Shown: piece after piece, positions 45,471 to 55,485 of the stretch
Layout of the letters: each line of letters opens with the position of its first letter
How positions within the stretch are numbered: position 1 is the stretch's first letter
Assembly (NCBI GenBank): GCA_023627715.1
Contig: JAMAHW010000070.1
Location: forward strand, 161,335-225,334
DNA length: 64,000 nucleotides
Source of the DNA: Periconia sp. R9002
Taxonomy: Eukaryota; Ascomycota; Dothideomycetes; Pleosporales; Periconiaceae
Direction of reading: 5' to 3'
Notes under the pieces: generated by a model
Seen by the model: only the letters and a program-made list of their open reading frames with translations
Told to the model about the DNA's origin: nothing
Database searches by the model: none
Position numbers and translations under genes: made by a program

Positions 45471-45580
45471 GTACCGGTAGTATAGGGGTTAATACGTCCG
45501 CCTAACCGCAGCGGCCTCGGTTCGTCTGTTCTTCTTTCTCCTGGGCGGAAGACCCGTGGTTCGATTCCGCGGCTGGCACG
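45471..45580 (+). tRNA. Intron-containing tRNA-like gene, anticodon uncertain (AAC?)
   Basis: A tRNA-like D arm (TAGTATAGGGGTTAATAC, GTAT pairing with ATAC), an anticodon stem TCCGC/GCGGA and a T arm (CGTGG TTCGATT CCGCG) are present. The acceptor strands GTACCGG and CTGGCAC pair at six of seven positions, but with one base of offset against the T arm. The anticodon loop is interrupted by an insert of about 35 bases, in the place of tRNA introns. If the loop begins CTAACC the anticodon is AAC (valine), but a C follows it where a purine is usual. A T-run after 45580 (45586-45591) fits a Pol III terminator. It may be a functional odd tRNA or a decaying copy. Confidence 0.5.
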
Positions 45581-46063
45581 ATTTCTTTTTTTGCATTCTG
45601 GTTCATTTCCCGCCCTATACTGGCTAGTAGAGTAGGGTATAATCGTGCCGGAGTGAGCGGCTACAAGAAGCTTTGGGAAAGTCCTTTAGTTGCCAAAGAA
45701 CCCAGCAGGCAAGCTCTTCTAACGTCTCTACCACTGGCGGATCGAAGGGTAAAGCTGTACATGCATGTGTACATTGATATTATCCAACAATGATCTATAG
45801 ATGCGAAGAACCATCTTCGACAGTTCAAATAGGCATGGCAGCGGTGTGAGAAACAACACGGACATGCGCACGATACGGCCGACGGGTAGAAGAGAAGAGA
45901 AACCAAACGCCGCCCAATGCAACCAATGCCTGACCAAGATAACAAGCCACCTAGGGTATATAACGCTGACTAAACGACAAAACCGCGTGGGTATCAAACG
46001 CTGTGTCTATGCTGCAAAATTGTACAAAAACGGTCGTGTCTTCGTCTCGTAAAGTGCAATAAC
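45581..46063. other. Spacer, no gene seen
   Basis: Between the tRNA-like locus and the 3' end of the glycosyltransferase gene on the other strand. Confidence 0.45.
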
Positions 46064-47341
46064 TCATGGGTTGGCGTGGACAAAATGCGCACCCTTGCAT
46101 AGCGGCTGGGTGTTTTTGAATTTTGGTATGCGGTCGACTATCCACCCCGAGCTCCATCGGACGGCATCCTCTGCCCGTTGAGCATGGCCTAGACGCGCAA
46201 CATGGGACAATCGACATGTCTCTGCAGCGTGCTCGTACTGTATGCACTTGGAATCCCTGATGCATACCGCTCGGCACGCCTCTAGGGAATTTGCAGCACG
46301 TATCTTGTCATCTGACATGTTGGTCCAATCGTCGATGCGTTCCTGAAAAAGGGGTTCTACGTAAGAAAAGAGCTCCTGGAAAGTAAGTGGTTTGGAAGGT
46401 TGTTCGCGGGCCGACTCCCATTGGTGGAGATTGGCCGCGTCGCCAAAATGAAGGGTAAGTACAGCTTCGCACCATTGTTCTCCGCCAAAACGCAGAGTGG
46501 AAGGAGTCTCTCCGTTGAACATGGGCCAGTAGCCACGAAGCGGCACACCGCTTTGCTTCAAAACCTTGGCCAAGACTTGGTCGCCGCAGCATTCCTTGGT
46601 CATATCTATGCCGAACAGGTGGGTGCCTGCAGCATGATGGTTCTCGGCGAACATGCGACCGCGTGACATGATCTTGTTCAAGGCGGCGCGGGATATAATG
46701 ATGCCCGAGCTCCCATAGGCGGTGACAGGTTTTTTACGGGGCCGCACGGGAGATCCAAAGTAGTGGGGAACGCTGGGGTCAAAATGGGAGAGGAAGCGAT
46801 GCAGATTGTCCCAGTTGACGTAGGTGTCGAGCTCGAGAAATATGAACCAGTCCTTGTGTGGGTGATGCTTCCACGTGAGTTCCATCATAGGGAGCAGCTT
46901 GTATTTGTCGAGCGGCTCACTTTCGACGGCTGCTTCGGCGCGTTGAATCTGATCGTAGATTTCGAAGTCGCGATTGTGATATTTGTATTCGGGGCGCAGA
47001 TGCTGAAGGGCATCAAAAACCTGGAGGTCGTCGTGTCTTTCGGCGCGATCGGAGAAGAGCAGCATGCGTTCCTTGGTCAGGCAGTGGCCGATGCGGGAGA
47101 GGTAAGCGGGTAGCTCGGTGGCCACTTGGCTGCTTGTCATCTTGAGGACGACGACGACATTGTCGAGGACGCCATCGCTGAAGGGCGAACATTCGCCGCC
47201 GTACGAGACGGGGGTGGTGGACAGTGGGCGGTCGAAGAAAGGTTGGTATCCGCGGCGGCGGCGGAGCAGTTTAGGGGAGAAGAGAAACAAGGCGCACAGC
47301 AAAAGGGCGAGCAGCAGGCGCGGGGGTGTCAATCGCACCAT
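46064..47341 (-). CDS. GT31-like Golgi glycosyltransferase with PAN-like tail
   Basis: This intronless 425-aa protein is a type II membrane protein: a short basic start, one membrane segment (PRLLLALLLCALFLFSP) and a lumenal catalytic domain. The sugar-nucleotide metal site is represented by FIFLELDTYVNWDNL (a D-x-D variant), followed by HYFGSPVRPRKKPVTAYGSS and GIIISRAALNKIM, a layout seen in fungal GT31/Fringe-like proteins. ECCGDQVLAKVLKQSGVPL is the matching downstream motif. The C-terminal Cys-rich part (ACRAVCIRDSKCIQYEHAAE, then C) has PAN/apple-like spacing. It likely adds a hexose to glycoproteins or cell-wall polymers; donor and acceptor are unknown. Confidence 0.88.
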   Translation of the reverse strand: MVRLTPPRLLLALLLCALFLFSPKLLRRRRGYQPFFDRPLSTTPVSYGGECSPFSDGVLDNVVVVLKMTSSQVATELPAYLSRIGHCLTKERMLLFSDRAERHDDLQVFDALQHLRPEYKYHNRDFEIYDQIQRAEAAVESEPLDKYKLLPMMELTWKHHPHKDWFIFLELDTYVNWDNLHRFLSHFDPSVPHYFGSPVRPRKKPVTAYGSSGIIISRAALNKIMSRGRMFAENHHAAGTHLFGIDMTKECCGDQVLAKVLKQSGVPLRGYWPMFNGETPSTLRFGGEQWCEAVLTLHFGDAANLHQWESAREQPSKPLTFQELFSYVEPLFQERIDDWTNMSDDKIRAANSLEACRAVCIRDSKCIQYEHAAETCRLSHVARLGHAQRAEDAVRWSSGWIVDRIPKFKNTQPLCKGAHFVHANP

Positions 47342-47981
47342 CGTGTCGTGTGAATGGACATGCCATCCAGTGGGGATGCGTGGGTATCTTGGGTGTAGGA
47401 AGGGATTGATAGTTACATAGGTAGATGTTTAGTAGTTTGTACAAAGGTACGAACGAGGGCACGGAGGCCCGCTTGGCGGTAATTCATCGAGATGATTACC
47501 TATTCACATCTTTACGTTACCGTACTGCTTTACACACGCGTTTTCAAACCCATCATCGCCACCAGCAAACTCACTCGATCTACCTATCGATTGATGTGTT
47601 TACAACCCTACCGACATAGTTACTTGACGTTACATGGTTACATGGATAGAAGTAACCAAATCCCGGATTGTCTGCCATTGCACAAGAGTCTTTAGATGAG
47701 CTGCAAGATGTGCCTCGGCCAACTAGATCAGTGTATTCAATGTTCTAAATGGCTCTATCAATACATACATACCGTACACCCCGCCACGTTTTCGCACCGC
47801 CTCGCCCGGGCGACCCCCCTGTCAGTGCTCCGATGTCGTCAAAAGTCCGATGTCGTTAAAAGTCCGATGTCGTTAAAAGTCCGATGTCGTTAAAAGTTAT
47901 GATTCAGAAATAATACCTGGAGTCTCTCCACTCCCAGCAATACAAGACAGCAGCAGTCAATTGCTCTCTTGCTGAGCCGTC
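47342..47981. promoter_or_regulatory. Divergent promoter region of GT31-like gene and ILV1
   Basis: About 640 bp between divergent starts. It contains the four 17-bp repeats at 47830-47897, 84 bp before the ILV1 ATG. Confidence 0.55.
47830..47897 (+). repeat. Four tandem 17-bp repeats in the ILV1 promoter
   Basis: Units CCGATGTCGTTAAAAGT start at 47830, 47847, 47864 and 47881. The first has one change (GTCAAAA for GTTAAAA) and the other three are identical. Each unit contains CGATGTCG, an imperfect palindrome that could be a protein site. The array ends 84 bp before the ATG. Confidence 0.95.
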
Positions 47982-49761
47982 ATGGCCATCACTCCCGACT
48001 ATTCACGGCCCATCACCCCGGAAAATAATCCCAATGGCATTTCCAGTCCCCGCACACCCAAAAACACCGGTCTCGCACTCACCGAGTACACGGCCAATCC
48101 CTCTCCTCCAGGCGAGACCAGCTCAAGAGTCAAAGACGTCCCAGATGCTTTCTGCCTGCCCAGCGGATACCCAGACTACATGAAGTTGATATTAACTTCT
48201 AGGGTTTACGAAGTCGTCAAGGAAACTCCACTTACACCTGCCACCAACTTGAGCAACCGTTTAGAATGCAACGTTCTACTCAAACGAGAAGATCTTCAGC
48301 CTGTCTTTAGCTTCAAGTTGCGTGGAGCATACAACAAGATGGCCCACCTGGATAAGAAGGACCGTTGGAAAGGCGTTATTGCCTGCAGTGCTGGTACACT
48401 CACCCTTGTTTCCCATTTTTCACATAGGGAAAGCGTCATCTGATCCATAGTTCGTCACAGGAAACCACGCCCAGGGCGTTGCTTACTCTGCCCGTCACCT
48501 TCGCATTCCAGCAACTATCGTCATGCCCTCAGGCACCCCCGACATCAAACACAAAAATGTGTCAAGGCTGGGTGGCTCAGTCATCTTGCACGGCGCCGAC
48601 TTTGATGCAGCCAAAGCCGAAGCCGCACGCCTCGAGTCTCTCCACGGCCTCATCTCTATCCCTCCTTTTGATGACCCGTATGTGATTGCCGGCCAAGGTA
48701 CCATTGGCATGGAGCTCCTCCGCCAGACAAATCTACAAGATCTCGAGGCTGTCTTTTGCTGCGTAGGTGGTGGAGGACTCATCGCAGGGACGGGCGTTTA
48801 CATCAAGCGCATCGCCCCGCATGTTCGCATCATCGGCGTAGAAGCCTATGGCGCCAACGCCATGGTGGAGTCGCTGAAACTGGGCAAGCGCGTCGTTCTC
48901 AAGGACGTGGCTCTGTTCGCTGATGGTGCTGCCGTCAAGACGGTTGGGGAGGAAACCTTCCGCGTCTGCCAGGAAGTGGTCGATGAAGTGGTTCAAGTGT
49001 CCACAGATGAAACCTGCGCCGCCATCAAGGACATGTTCGAAGACACACGATCTATTGTCGAGCCTGCCGGCGCGCTTGCCCTGGCTGGCCTCAAGAAATG
49101 GGTCCAGCGAAACCCCTCGCCGAACCCCAACCGTGGTCTCGTCGCCGTAGCCAGTGGTGCAAACATGAATTTCGACCGTCTCCGTTTCGTCGCCGAGCGT
49201 GCTGCTCTGGGTGAAAACAAAGAAGCCCTCCTCTCTGTCACCATCCCCGAGAAACCGGGCGCTTTCGCAAAGCTCGTCTCCACCCTCCATCCCATGGGTG
49301 TCACGGAATTTAGCTACCGCTATAGCAGCGCTACGGCCGCCAACATCCTCGTCGGTGTCGAGCTCAAAGCTGCAACGCGCTCAACCGATCTTCCGGACCT
49401 CATCGGCCGCCTCGCTGCGGAAGGTATGACAGCCACTGATCTGTCCGACGATGAGCTCGCCAAGTCCCACATCAGATACCTAGTGGGCGGCCGCAGTGAT
49501 GCTGCGGACGAACATCTCTTCATGTTCGAGTTTCCCGAGCGGGGAGGCGCCCTGTTCAAGTTCCTGCACACGCTGCAGCCGGGCATGAACATTTCTCTGT
49601 TTCACTACAGGAATCACGGGGGTGACGTGGCGAAGATCCTCGCGGGCATTCAATGTCCTGTCTCGGAAGAGCCGCAACTGGCCGAGTTTTTAAGGACGAT
49701 CGGATACCCCTGGAAAGAGGTCACGGGGAGCGAGAGCTTCAAAATGTTTATGCGCAACTAA
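47982..49761 (+). CDS. ILV1: Threonine dehydratase (threonine deaminase), biosynthetic
   Basis: The model has exons 47982-48393 and 48461-49761 (570 aa), as usual for fungal Ilv1. The enzyme converts threonine to 2-oxobutanoate, the first step to isoleucine, in mitochondria. The PLP lysine is in [14 protein letters not shown], and the glycine-rich phosphate loop is in [14 protein letters not shown]. Substrate-binding motifs [18 protein letters not shown] (across the splice) and [14 protein letters not shown] are present. Two ACT-like regulatory repeats follow in the last 190 residues ([20 protein letters not shown] and [14 protein letters not shown]), which in this family bind isoleucine for feedback inhibition. 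Four 17-bp repeats sit in its promoter. Confidence 0.95.
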
Positions 49762-50799
49762 TGCCAATATTTGTCCGCCTTTGTCTTTTTCTTACCTTCT
49801 TCTTTTATACTCTAACCTGGTTACTTGGAGTTGGTATTTCAACGGTCATATCCGAAACAAAAGGAGGGAGGCGTGGTACGCTTTTGTTTTCTTTCGTGTG
49901 GGAAAATCTAGAGATTTATAGAATCTCCTTGTGTTTTTAAGCACTTCCTTGCTTACCTGCTTTATATGAACGAATGAATGAACTTTAATATTCTACATCC
50001 TGATACATCTTAAACCTTGCCTGGAAACATCGACAACCGCACTGCATCACGCAACTCACACGTGATGAGAGGCAAGCATTCATGGTAGAATTTGCGTGTA
50101 AGGTTGCATTCCACATCATTACTGCGCAGCTTGTCCGACATTTCCTGCATATGGATGCATGCTTTGGCATCTCTTGTGAAATGCATTCTCACAAAGCCTC
50201 TCCTTCTCTACCTACACTAGCAGAGACCAAGACCAATCACCCCTGGGCAGAAACGAAATCTCCGCCTGGGTACATCCCAATATACGTAGAGATCTGCATC
50301 ACGAACGAGGTAAGACCGATGAAACTCTTTAAGAAGTAGCAGTATTTTTATTTGGCAGTGAGCCTAAATCCTTTCCGTCTTCTTTTTGCTTTCTACGTAT
50401 AAGTTTCGCGTTATTGTGTTCATTCCGTTCGTTCTTTCGTTCATCCGGTCGTTGTATAGACATAAATACGTATAATATGGTTTGTGTGTGCGTGGGCGTG
50501 CAATGCGCATGCGCGATTAATGCAAAGCGAAGGGGTATAAGGGAATAAGAAATAAAAAAAACGAAGATGACAGCGCTAGAACGCAGCAAACGGAAAGAAA
50601 AAACCACACCATACGAGGCCATGCTCAGTCCTGGTTGAGCCGCATTATGCGTGGAAGGAAAGAGGAAAAATGAAAAGGGGGTATTAAAACGCTTACGAAT
50701 GGCGCTGCCGGAAAGAGGCATCAAGCCCGATCAAGAAAAGGAACCACGATGAGAGGGGAAAGGCTCAGCTCCGACCCTCAAAGGAACACAGCACGAAAA
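49762..50799. other. Convergent spacer, no gene seen
   Basis: 3' regions of ILV1 and the large minus-strand gene. Short frames only. Confidence 0.45.
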
Positions 50800-53700
50800 T
50801 CACACACTTACTGTCCTCCTGACTCCCACTTCGGGCTTTTGGGCATAACCGATCAGGAGCCTGAAGCTGGTCCCCCGCTTCTCGCACTCACTCACGAGTG
50901 CCTCATCCCGCCACATGCTTGTCTCGAGCATGTTGCCTGACGCCGCCGCTCCGGCCTCCCCGGCTTCGGGTAACACTACAGACTCGTAGCAACGGCTATA
51001 CCACCAGCGTCCGACTCGGGCAACCATATCTGCAATGCCGTTCTCCTTGGAATCGTCCGAGGAGGTTTGCATGTCAAGGAGCTCGGAGAAGGAGAGTTCT
51101 GGCTTGGGGGTAGGCGTTGTCTCGGCTTGCTTGGACGATGGAGAATTGTGCAGAGAGTTGGCGGTCCTTCCCTTGCGGGACCTTTGGGGTGATGCGCATG
51201 ATGAATCGTCCGAGCCTGGGAGTTGACCAGCGACGGGAACCCCGACGAAACATCTGTTGCATTCGGTGAAACCTTTGCGACCAAGGAGACCAATGATTTC
51301 ATCGCTTATGTTGCGCAAAGACGTATTCATGTCTGCCACTTGCATTTTGACCTTGAGGCCACGCACGGCGCGGCGAGCCCTATTACCCATATTGACAAGG
51401 TCCAAATCCAATACACTCAGTTCGAGGTGTCCTCCGGGTCGAAGAACACGCTTGCACTCGGACACCACAAAGCGGTGAACTGATGAGGGAAGCGCGGTCG
51501 GGAAGCGTAGCACAACACAGGCGAAGAAACCTTTAGGGAACGGGAATGCCGTCCTCGGGGAAGCGTGGTTGATGTGACGATGATTTGCAAGGGTCGACCA
51601 AGGCTCGGAAGCTGCATTGCTATTGGCTTGAGGCGAAGAAGAAGTCCCGGGGCCCAGATTATAAATGGTAGCTTCGGGATATGTCAAGGCGCAATAATAC
51701 GACCAGTCTTTGCCAAGGCCGTCAATGACAAGCACGCGATCTTGGTTGGGATTCTTGAGCTCGAAATGCGCGGGGCTGAAGAGAACACGACCGAAGCTAA
51801 GCCACTTGCTCGTCATGAGCGCACCGAAGCGCAAATTGGCCATTGAAACTATGCCGTCTCCTTGCGCTTCGGCAAATTCCCTGAGTCTAGTATCTCTATA
51901 CTTGTTGGCAGAAGCGCTCTCGCGGTCCTTGTCGGAAGAGGACGCGAGAGTGGCCTTGGATTGCCGGGCGCTCAATGTCAAGGAGGCTGGAAGGCTGGAA
52001 CGCGCTGAGCTGGTTCGATTTCGTGGAGTTGAACCTGTGGACATACGCGTGGTAGAAGGGAAGCTCAAACGCCCAGTAACAGGGTCAACCACACTAATGG
52101 TTTTGTCTCCACAACCCTGTAGAAATTCGGACAAAGATATCGGTGACGTTGGTGATTGCGCGTGAAGGACAGAGAGCAAACGAGATCGACGAAGATGATA
52201 GGACGGGTGATTAGGGTCCACCTTGATATTGAGTGGCAATGGCTCAAGGGAAGACCTTGTGCGCGGAGACTTTCCCTTCGCGTCCAACTCCGCTGGTGAA
52301 AGCACCTCGTCAATGAGATCATCATACTCATTCCAGACCTCGTCTTCGGATTGAGGCGCCCCAGTGACTGGAATCACAGCAGTGCCTGCGGTTGCTGGAA
52401 AACTCCACGTGCCAGAGCTGCTCGAATAAGATACTTCTGAATCTTTGCGAAGAGGAAATTTGAAGAACTCGTTTTGTCGGGCTGCTTCTTCTGCACTGGG
52501 ACTCAAAGTTGCAATAGCCGAGGCATGCGTTATCGCATCCAATCCCTGAAGCACAGGATAGGATTCGGTGGGGTGAGAAGTTGCAGAGACAGATCCAAAG
52601 CTATCGAAGGATGTTCGAGGTGGTGAAAAGGGACGCGGCTGGTTAACAGCGAACGGCCGAGAGAAAGATTGGGAGGAACGGTGCATACGGTTGCGACTTG
52701 ACACAACTTGCGGGATGCGACCGACTTGAGCTAGACGACTAGGTTTTGGAGGCAGAACCGAAGGCGGTGGTCCTGGAGGAGGAGAATGTGCCTGTGGCGA
52801 AAACAGGGGCAAAGGAGCAGGGGTGGTCTTTGGGGAGATGAGAGACTCTACAGGCGACGAAGGTCTGGATGGGGAAGAGCAGGGAGAAAGATCAGTCACA
52901 GGCGTCAGTTCAGCTGGTACATCCAATTCCGGAATTTGAGAGTTCTGTCTGATGGAGGTGTCGACACTAAGTTTGGACGGCTGCACCTCCACTTCGGGCT
53001 CAGCATGTAAAAAGACCTTTGGAGATGCAGGTCGGGCTGCCACAGAGAATTCCGCAGGAAGGATCGGTTTCGGCGGCAGAAGCATTGACTGTAGTCGTTC
53101 TTTCACCTCTGGGGTACCAACAGGGCTTGAGATTCCCAGCACGCCTGTAGGTGCCGATTCACTCTCCGGAGAGCTGTCATCCTCGATAAGTTGTTCGAGA
53201 TCGTCAAGATTGACACCTGCTTCTGAGGCCAGTACATAATGTGCGACAGAGCGAGAGGCAGGTACGCGTGCGGGGGATACAGTCTCCACAGCGGGCGTCG
53301 CCACACGCGGTGCAGCGTGTGCACGCTGAAAGAAGTTCCATTTCCTGGGCTTGGTAGGCTCCTTTTCCGTCTTCTCTTTCCTAGAATTCTTCAGCCAGTT
53401 GCCTTCTTTGCCCTCGGAAGCATAATCGCCCGCGGACCCGGCCCTACCCTTGCCAAGAGCACTTTCACTTCTTGGAACTCGAGAAGCAGGTGGCGCATCC
53501 ACAGTTTTGGACAGACGTGACGTGCGCTTTGAGGCCAAGGATGGGATGAAGGACCTCTTGGAATCATCATCGCTCTCGGAAGTTCGCCTAAGTCCAAGGC
53601 CTGGCTTTTTAATCGGTGATATGCTGCGAACCGGGTCGGACATTGCGGAAGGCAGCAACGATGGGCGAGCAGTTTCAAGATCCTTTGGCGTAGTCTTCTC

Positions 53701-55485
53701 ATTCTGTGAACTGGATGTGGTCAAGCTCGTAGTGCTTCCCATTGGTTCAGGACTTCTTGTCAAGCTATTACTGCTCCCGTTTCCACGGATGACTCTCGGC
53801 GCCAGTCTATTGAGAAGGAAGTCATCCATTTCGGTGCTTGAGGTACTCGTCACACTACTTTTGCGGGTGGATGGAGTTCGGTCGAGGCTCTCTGATGTTG
53901 TGGCAGCGCTGGCTGAACGACCGATGCTGGCAGTTACACTTCCCATACTTCCACTACGACCTCGTACTGCATATCGGCCGTAACCCTCGTGCCCAGTTCC
54001 AGCAGCGGGTCCTCTACGATGCTTCTTTTCAGGCTTTGTGGCTGATGACTCCGTTTTGGTACGCCTTGTGAAGAAGCCGAATCTCGAAGATTTACTGGGG
54101 CTGGGCGCGGATGAAGGCAGTGTTTGCGACCGCTGTTTCTCTATTTCGGGGGTATTTCCGCGGGTGGGGACTCGAGAGGGTGGCGCAAATCCTGATGCCA
54201 GGCTAGGGTTTGGGGACGGGTTGCGCGACGAAGATTTTGAAGGGATACCGAATTTACCTTTGCCATTGTTCGTCACGCCCGTTACTGATCCCGTGGACGG
54301 GATCTTCCTATGGGACGAGGGAAAACTAGACATGTTACTTTGAATAATGGGAGACGGCCCGCGAAGCCCGGTAATATCCGAAGTGCCTTCCCTGCTCGGC
54401 CTTGAAGGTCTTCTCCCCGCTGTTGAGTCGGTCAGATGTGCAAGCTCAGGAGGTGCCTGTACGCGAGGCTTCTCCCCAATGGTTTCCGACGGACGGCGAG
54501 TGACCACTGGCTTGGCTATCTGGGGTTCCGTTTGTGCCGTGGATGTGGACGTCGATGAAGGAGTCGATTCACGAACCGCTGAAAGACCCTGCTCCTCTGG
54601 TGTGACAAGTCTACCAATAGGTGGTTTACCAGACAGTGGGCTTGCCTGTCTCATGCGAGGCGCAGGTTTGCCTGGGAATGGAACCCCTGGGGAATATGAA
54701 GACATGGAAGTGGGCGTTGAAGAAATACTAAAGAGACTTGGGGATTCAGAATAGCCTGTAGAAGGTGTCGTGGAAGGTGCGTATTGTGGCAATGCAGGGG
54801 CCACTATATCTGTAGGGCCAAGTTCGTAGTTGTATGGGAACTCCGTCTCCACTCGAATGGGAGCCGGAACGCTCGAGGAGGGGGGTATGGTTATCCCCAA
54901 TACAGTTTCCGAAAAAGGATCCTTAAATTCAGCGAATGATTGCTTAAACGGCTGTCTCTCTTCGAGAGGTGTCACGGAGTCTTCCCGTGTGCGCGACCTC
55001 GGGCCAATGCTCGACTGCTTCTTGCGAAGCAGACCCGATCGAGGGCTGTCCGTTGTCGATACAGACGACCCGGAAACCAGGGAGGGGGTAGGTGTAATGA
55101 CGGTTCGAGGTACTTCAAGTTTGGGCAGCCGAGAGGAGGTTGCCTGAGCCGCAGTCTTCTTGGACATGGATGGTCTCGATTGGAATTGGCTCATAGGCAC
55201 TGGCGCAATGGATCCAGCCGTTCTTTCCTGGCGGGACGGCGCTGTGGAGGATGCTTTCACTGCTGTCCCTCGTTGACTTGAAAAGCCCCTACTGTGATAC
55301 ATTTGCTCATCTTTGTTAGGGTTCCTTTTCTGGAGCTTGGAGTGGGTAGACGAGGCTTGGTGAGAATCGGTTATCGTGGGGGTCACGGAGCGTTGCGGTA
55401 ACCGGGTTGCTAATGAGCGATGGGCTTGTGGCGTTTGCTCCTCTCTTCTCGGAGGGTTTAGGCGTGATGACTTGTATGAAGCCAT
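50800..55485 (-). CDS. 1561-aa disordered protein with C-terminal methyltransferase-like domain
   Basis: The chosen start is the ATG at 55483-55485 (MASYKSSRLNPPRREE); the frame opens a little earlier only with a non-ATG codon. Residues 1 to about 1200 are Ser/Pro/Thr/Arg-rich and disordered, with many phosphorylation-like motifs. From about residue 1215 a class I methyltransferase-like fold is suggested by RVLVIDGLGKDWSYYCALTY, TAFPFPKGFFACVVLRFPTA, and the late motif ECKRVLRPGGHLELSVLDLD. The first motif lacks the usual GxGxG, so activity and cofactor use are doubtful. Similar giant proteins in other fungi are annotated only as methyltransferase type 11 domain proteins. A GTAAGT right before the stop could be a splice donor for a further exon. 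Confidence 0.8.
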   Translation of the reverse strand: MASYKSSRLNPPRREEQTPQAHRSLATRLPQRSVTPTITDSHQASSTHSKLQKRNPNKDEQMYHSRGFSSQRGTAVKASSTAPSRQERTAGSIAPVPMSQFQSRPSMSKKTAAQATSSRLPKLEVPRTVITPTPSLVSGSSVSTTDSPRSGLLRKKQSSIGPRSRTREDSVTPLEERQPFKQSFAEFKDPFSETVLGITIPPSSSVPAPIRVETEFPYNYELGPTDIVAPALPQYAPSTTPSTGYSESPSLFSISSTPTSMSSYSPGVPFPGKPAPRMRQASPLSGKPPIGRLVTPEEQGLSAVRESTPSSTSTSTAQTEPQIAKPVVTRRPSETIGEKPRVQAPPELAHLTDSTAGRRPSRPSREGTSDITGLRGPSPIIQSNMSSFPSSHRKIPSTGSVTGVTNNGKGKFGIPSKSSSRNPSPNPSLASGFAPPSRVPTRGNTPEIEKQRSQTLPSSAPSPSKSSRFGFFTRRTKTESSATKPEKKHRRGPAAGTGHEGYGRYAVRGRSGSMGSVTASIGRSASAATTSESLDRTPSTRKSSVTSTSSTEMDDFLLNRLAPRVIRGNGSSNSLTRSPEPMGSTTSLTTSSSQNEKTTPKDLETARPSLLPSAMSDPVRSISPIKKPGLGLRRTSESDDDSKRSFIPSLASKRTSRLSKTVDAPPASRVPRSESALGKGRAGSAGDYASEGKEGNWLKNSRKEKTEKEPTKPRKWNFFQRAHAAPRVATPAVETVSPARVPASRSVAHYVLASEAGVNLDDLEQLIEDDSSPESESAPTGVLGISSPVGTPEVKERLQSMLLPPKPILPAEFSVAARPASPKVFLHAEPEVEVQPSKLSVDTSIRQNSQIPELDVPAELTPVTDLSPCSSPSRPSSPVESLISPKTTPAPLPLFSPQAHSPPPGPPPSVLPPKPSRLAQVGRIPQVVSSRNRMHRSSQSFSRPFAVNQPRPFSPPRTSFDSFGSVSATSHPTESYPVLQGLDAITHASAIATLSPSAEEAARQNEFFKFPLRKDSEVSYSSSSGTWSFPATAGTAVIPVTGAPQSEDEVWNEYDDLIDEVLSPAELDAKGKSPRTRSSLEPLPLNIKVDPNHPSYHLRRSRLLSVLHAQSPTSPISLSEFLQGCGDKTISVVDPVTGRLSFPSTTRMSTGSTPRNRTSSARSSLPASLTLSARQSKATLASSSDKDRESASANKYRDTRLREFAEAQGDGIVSMANLRFGALMTSKWLSFGRVLFSPAHFELKNPNQDRVLVIDGLGKDWSYYCALTYPEATIYNLGPGTSSSPQANSNAASEPWSTLANHRHINHASPRTAFPFPKGFFACVVLRFPTALPSSVHRFVVSECKRVLRPGGHLELSVLDLDLVNMGNRARRAVRGLKVKMQVADMNTSLRNISDEIIGLLGRKGFTECNRCFVGVPVAGQLPGSDDSSCASPQRSRKGRTANSLHNSPSSKQAETTPTPKPELSFSELLDMQTSSDDSKENGIADMVARVGRWWYSRCYESVVLPEAGEAGAAASGNMLETSMWRDEALVSECEKRGTSFRLLIGYAQKPEVGVRRTVSV

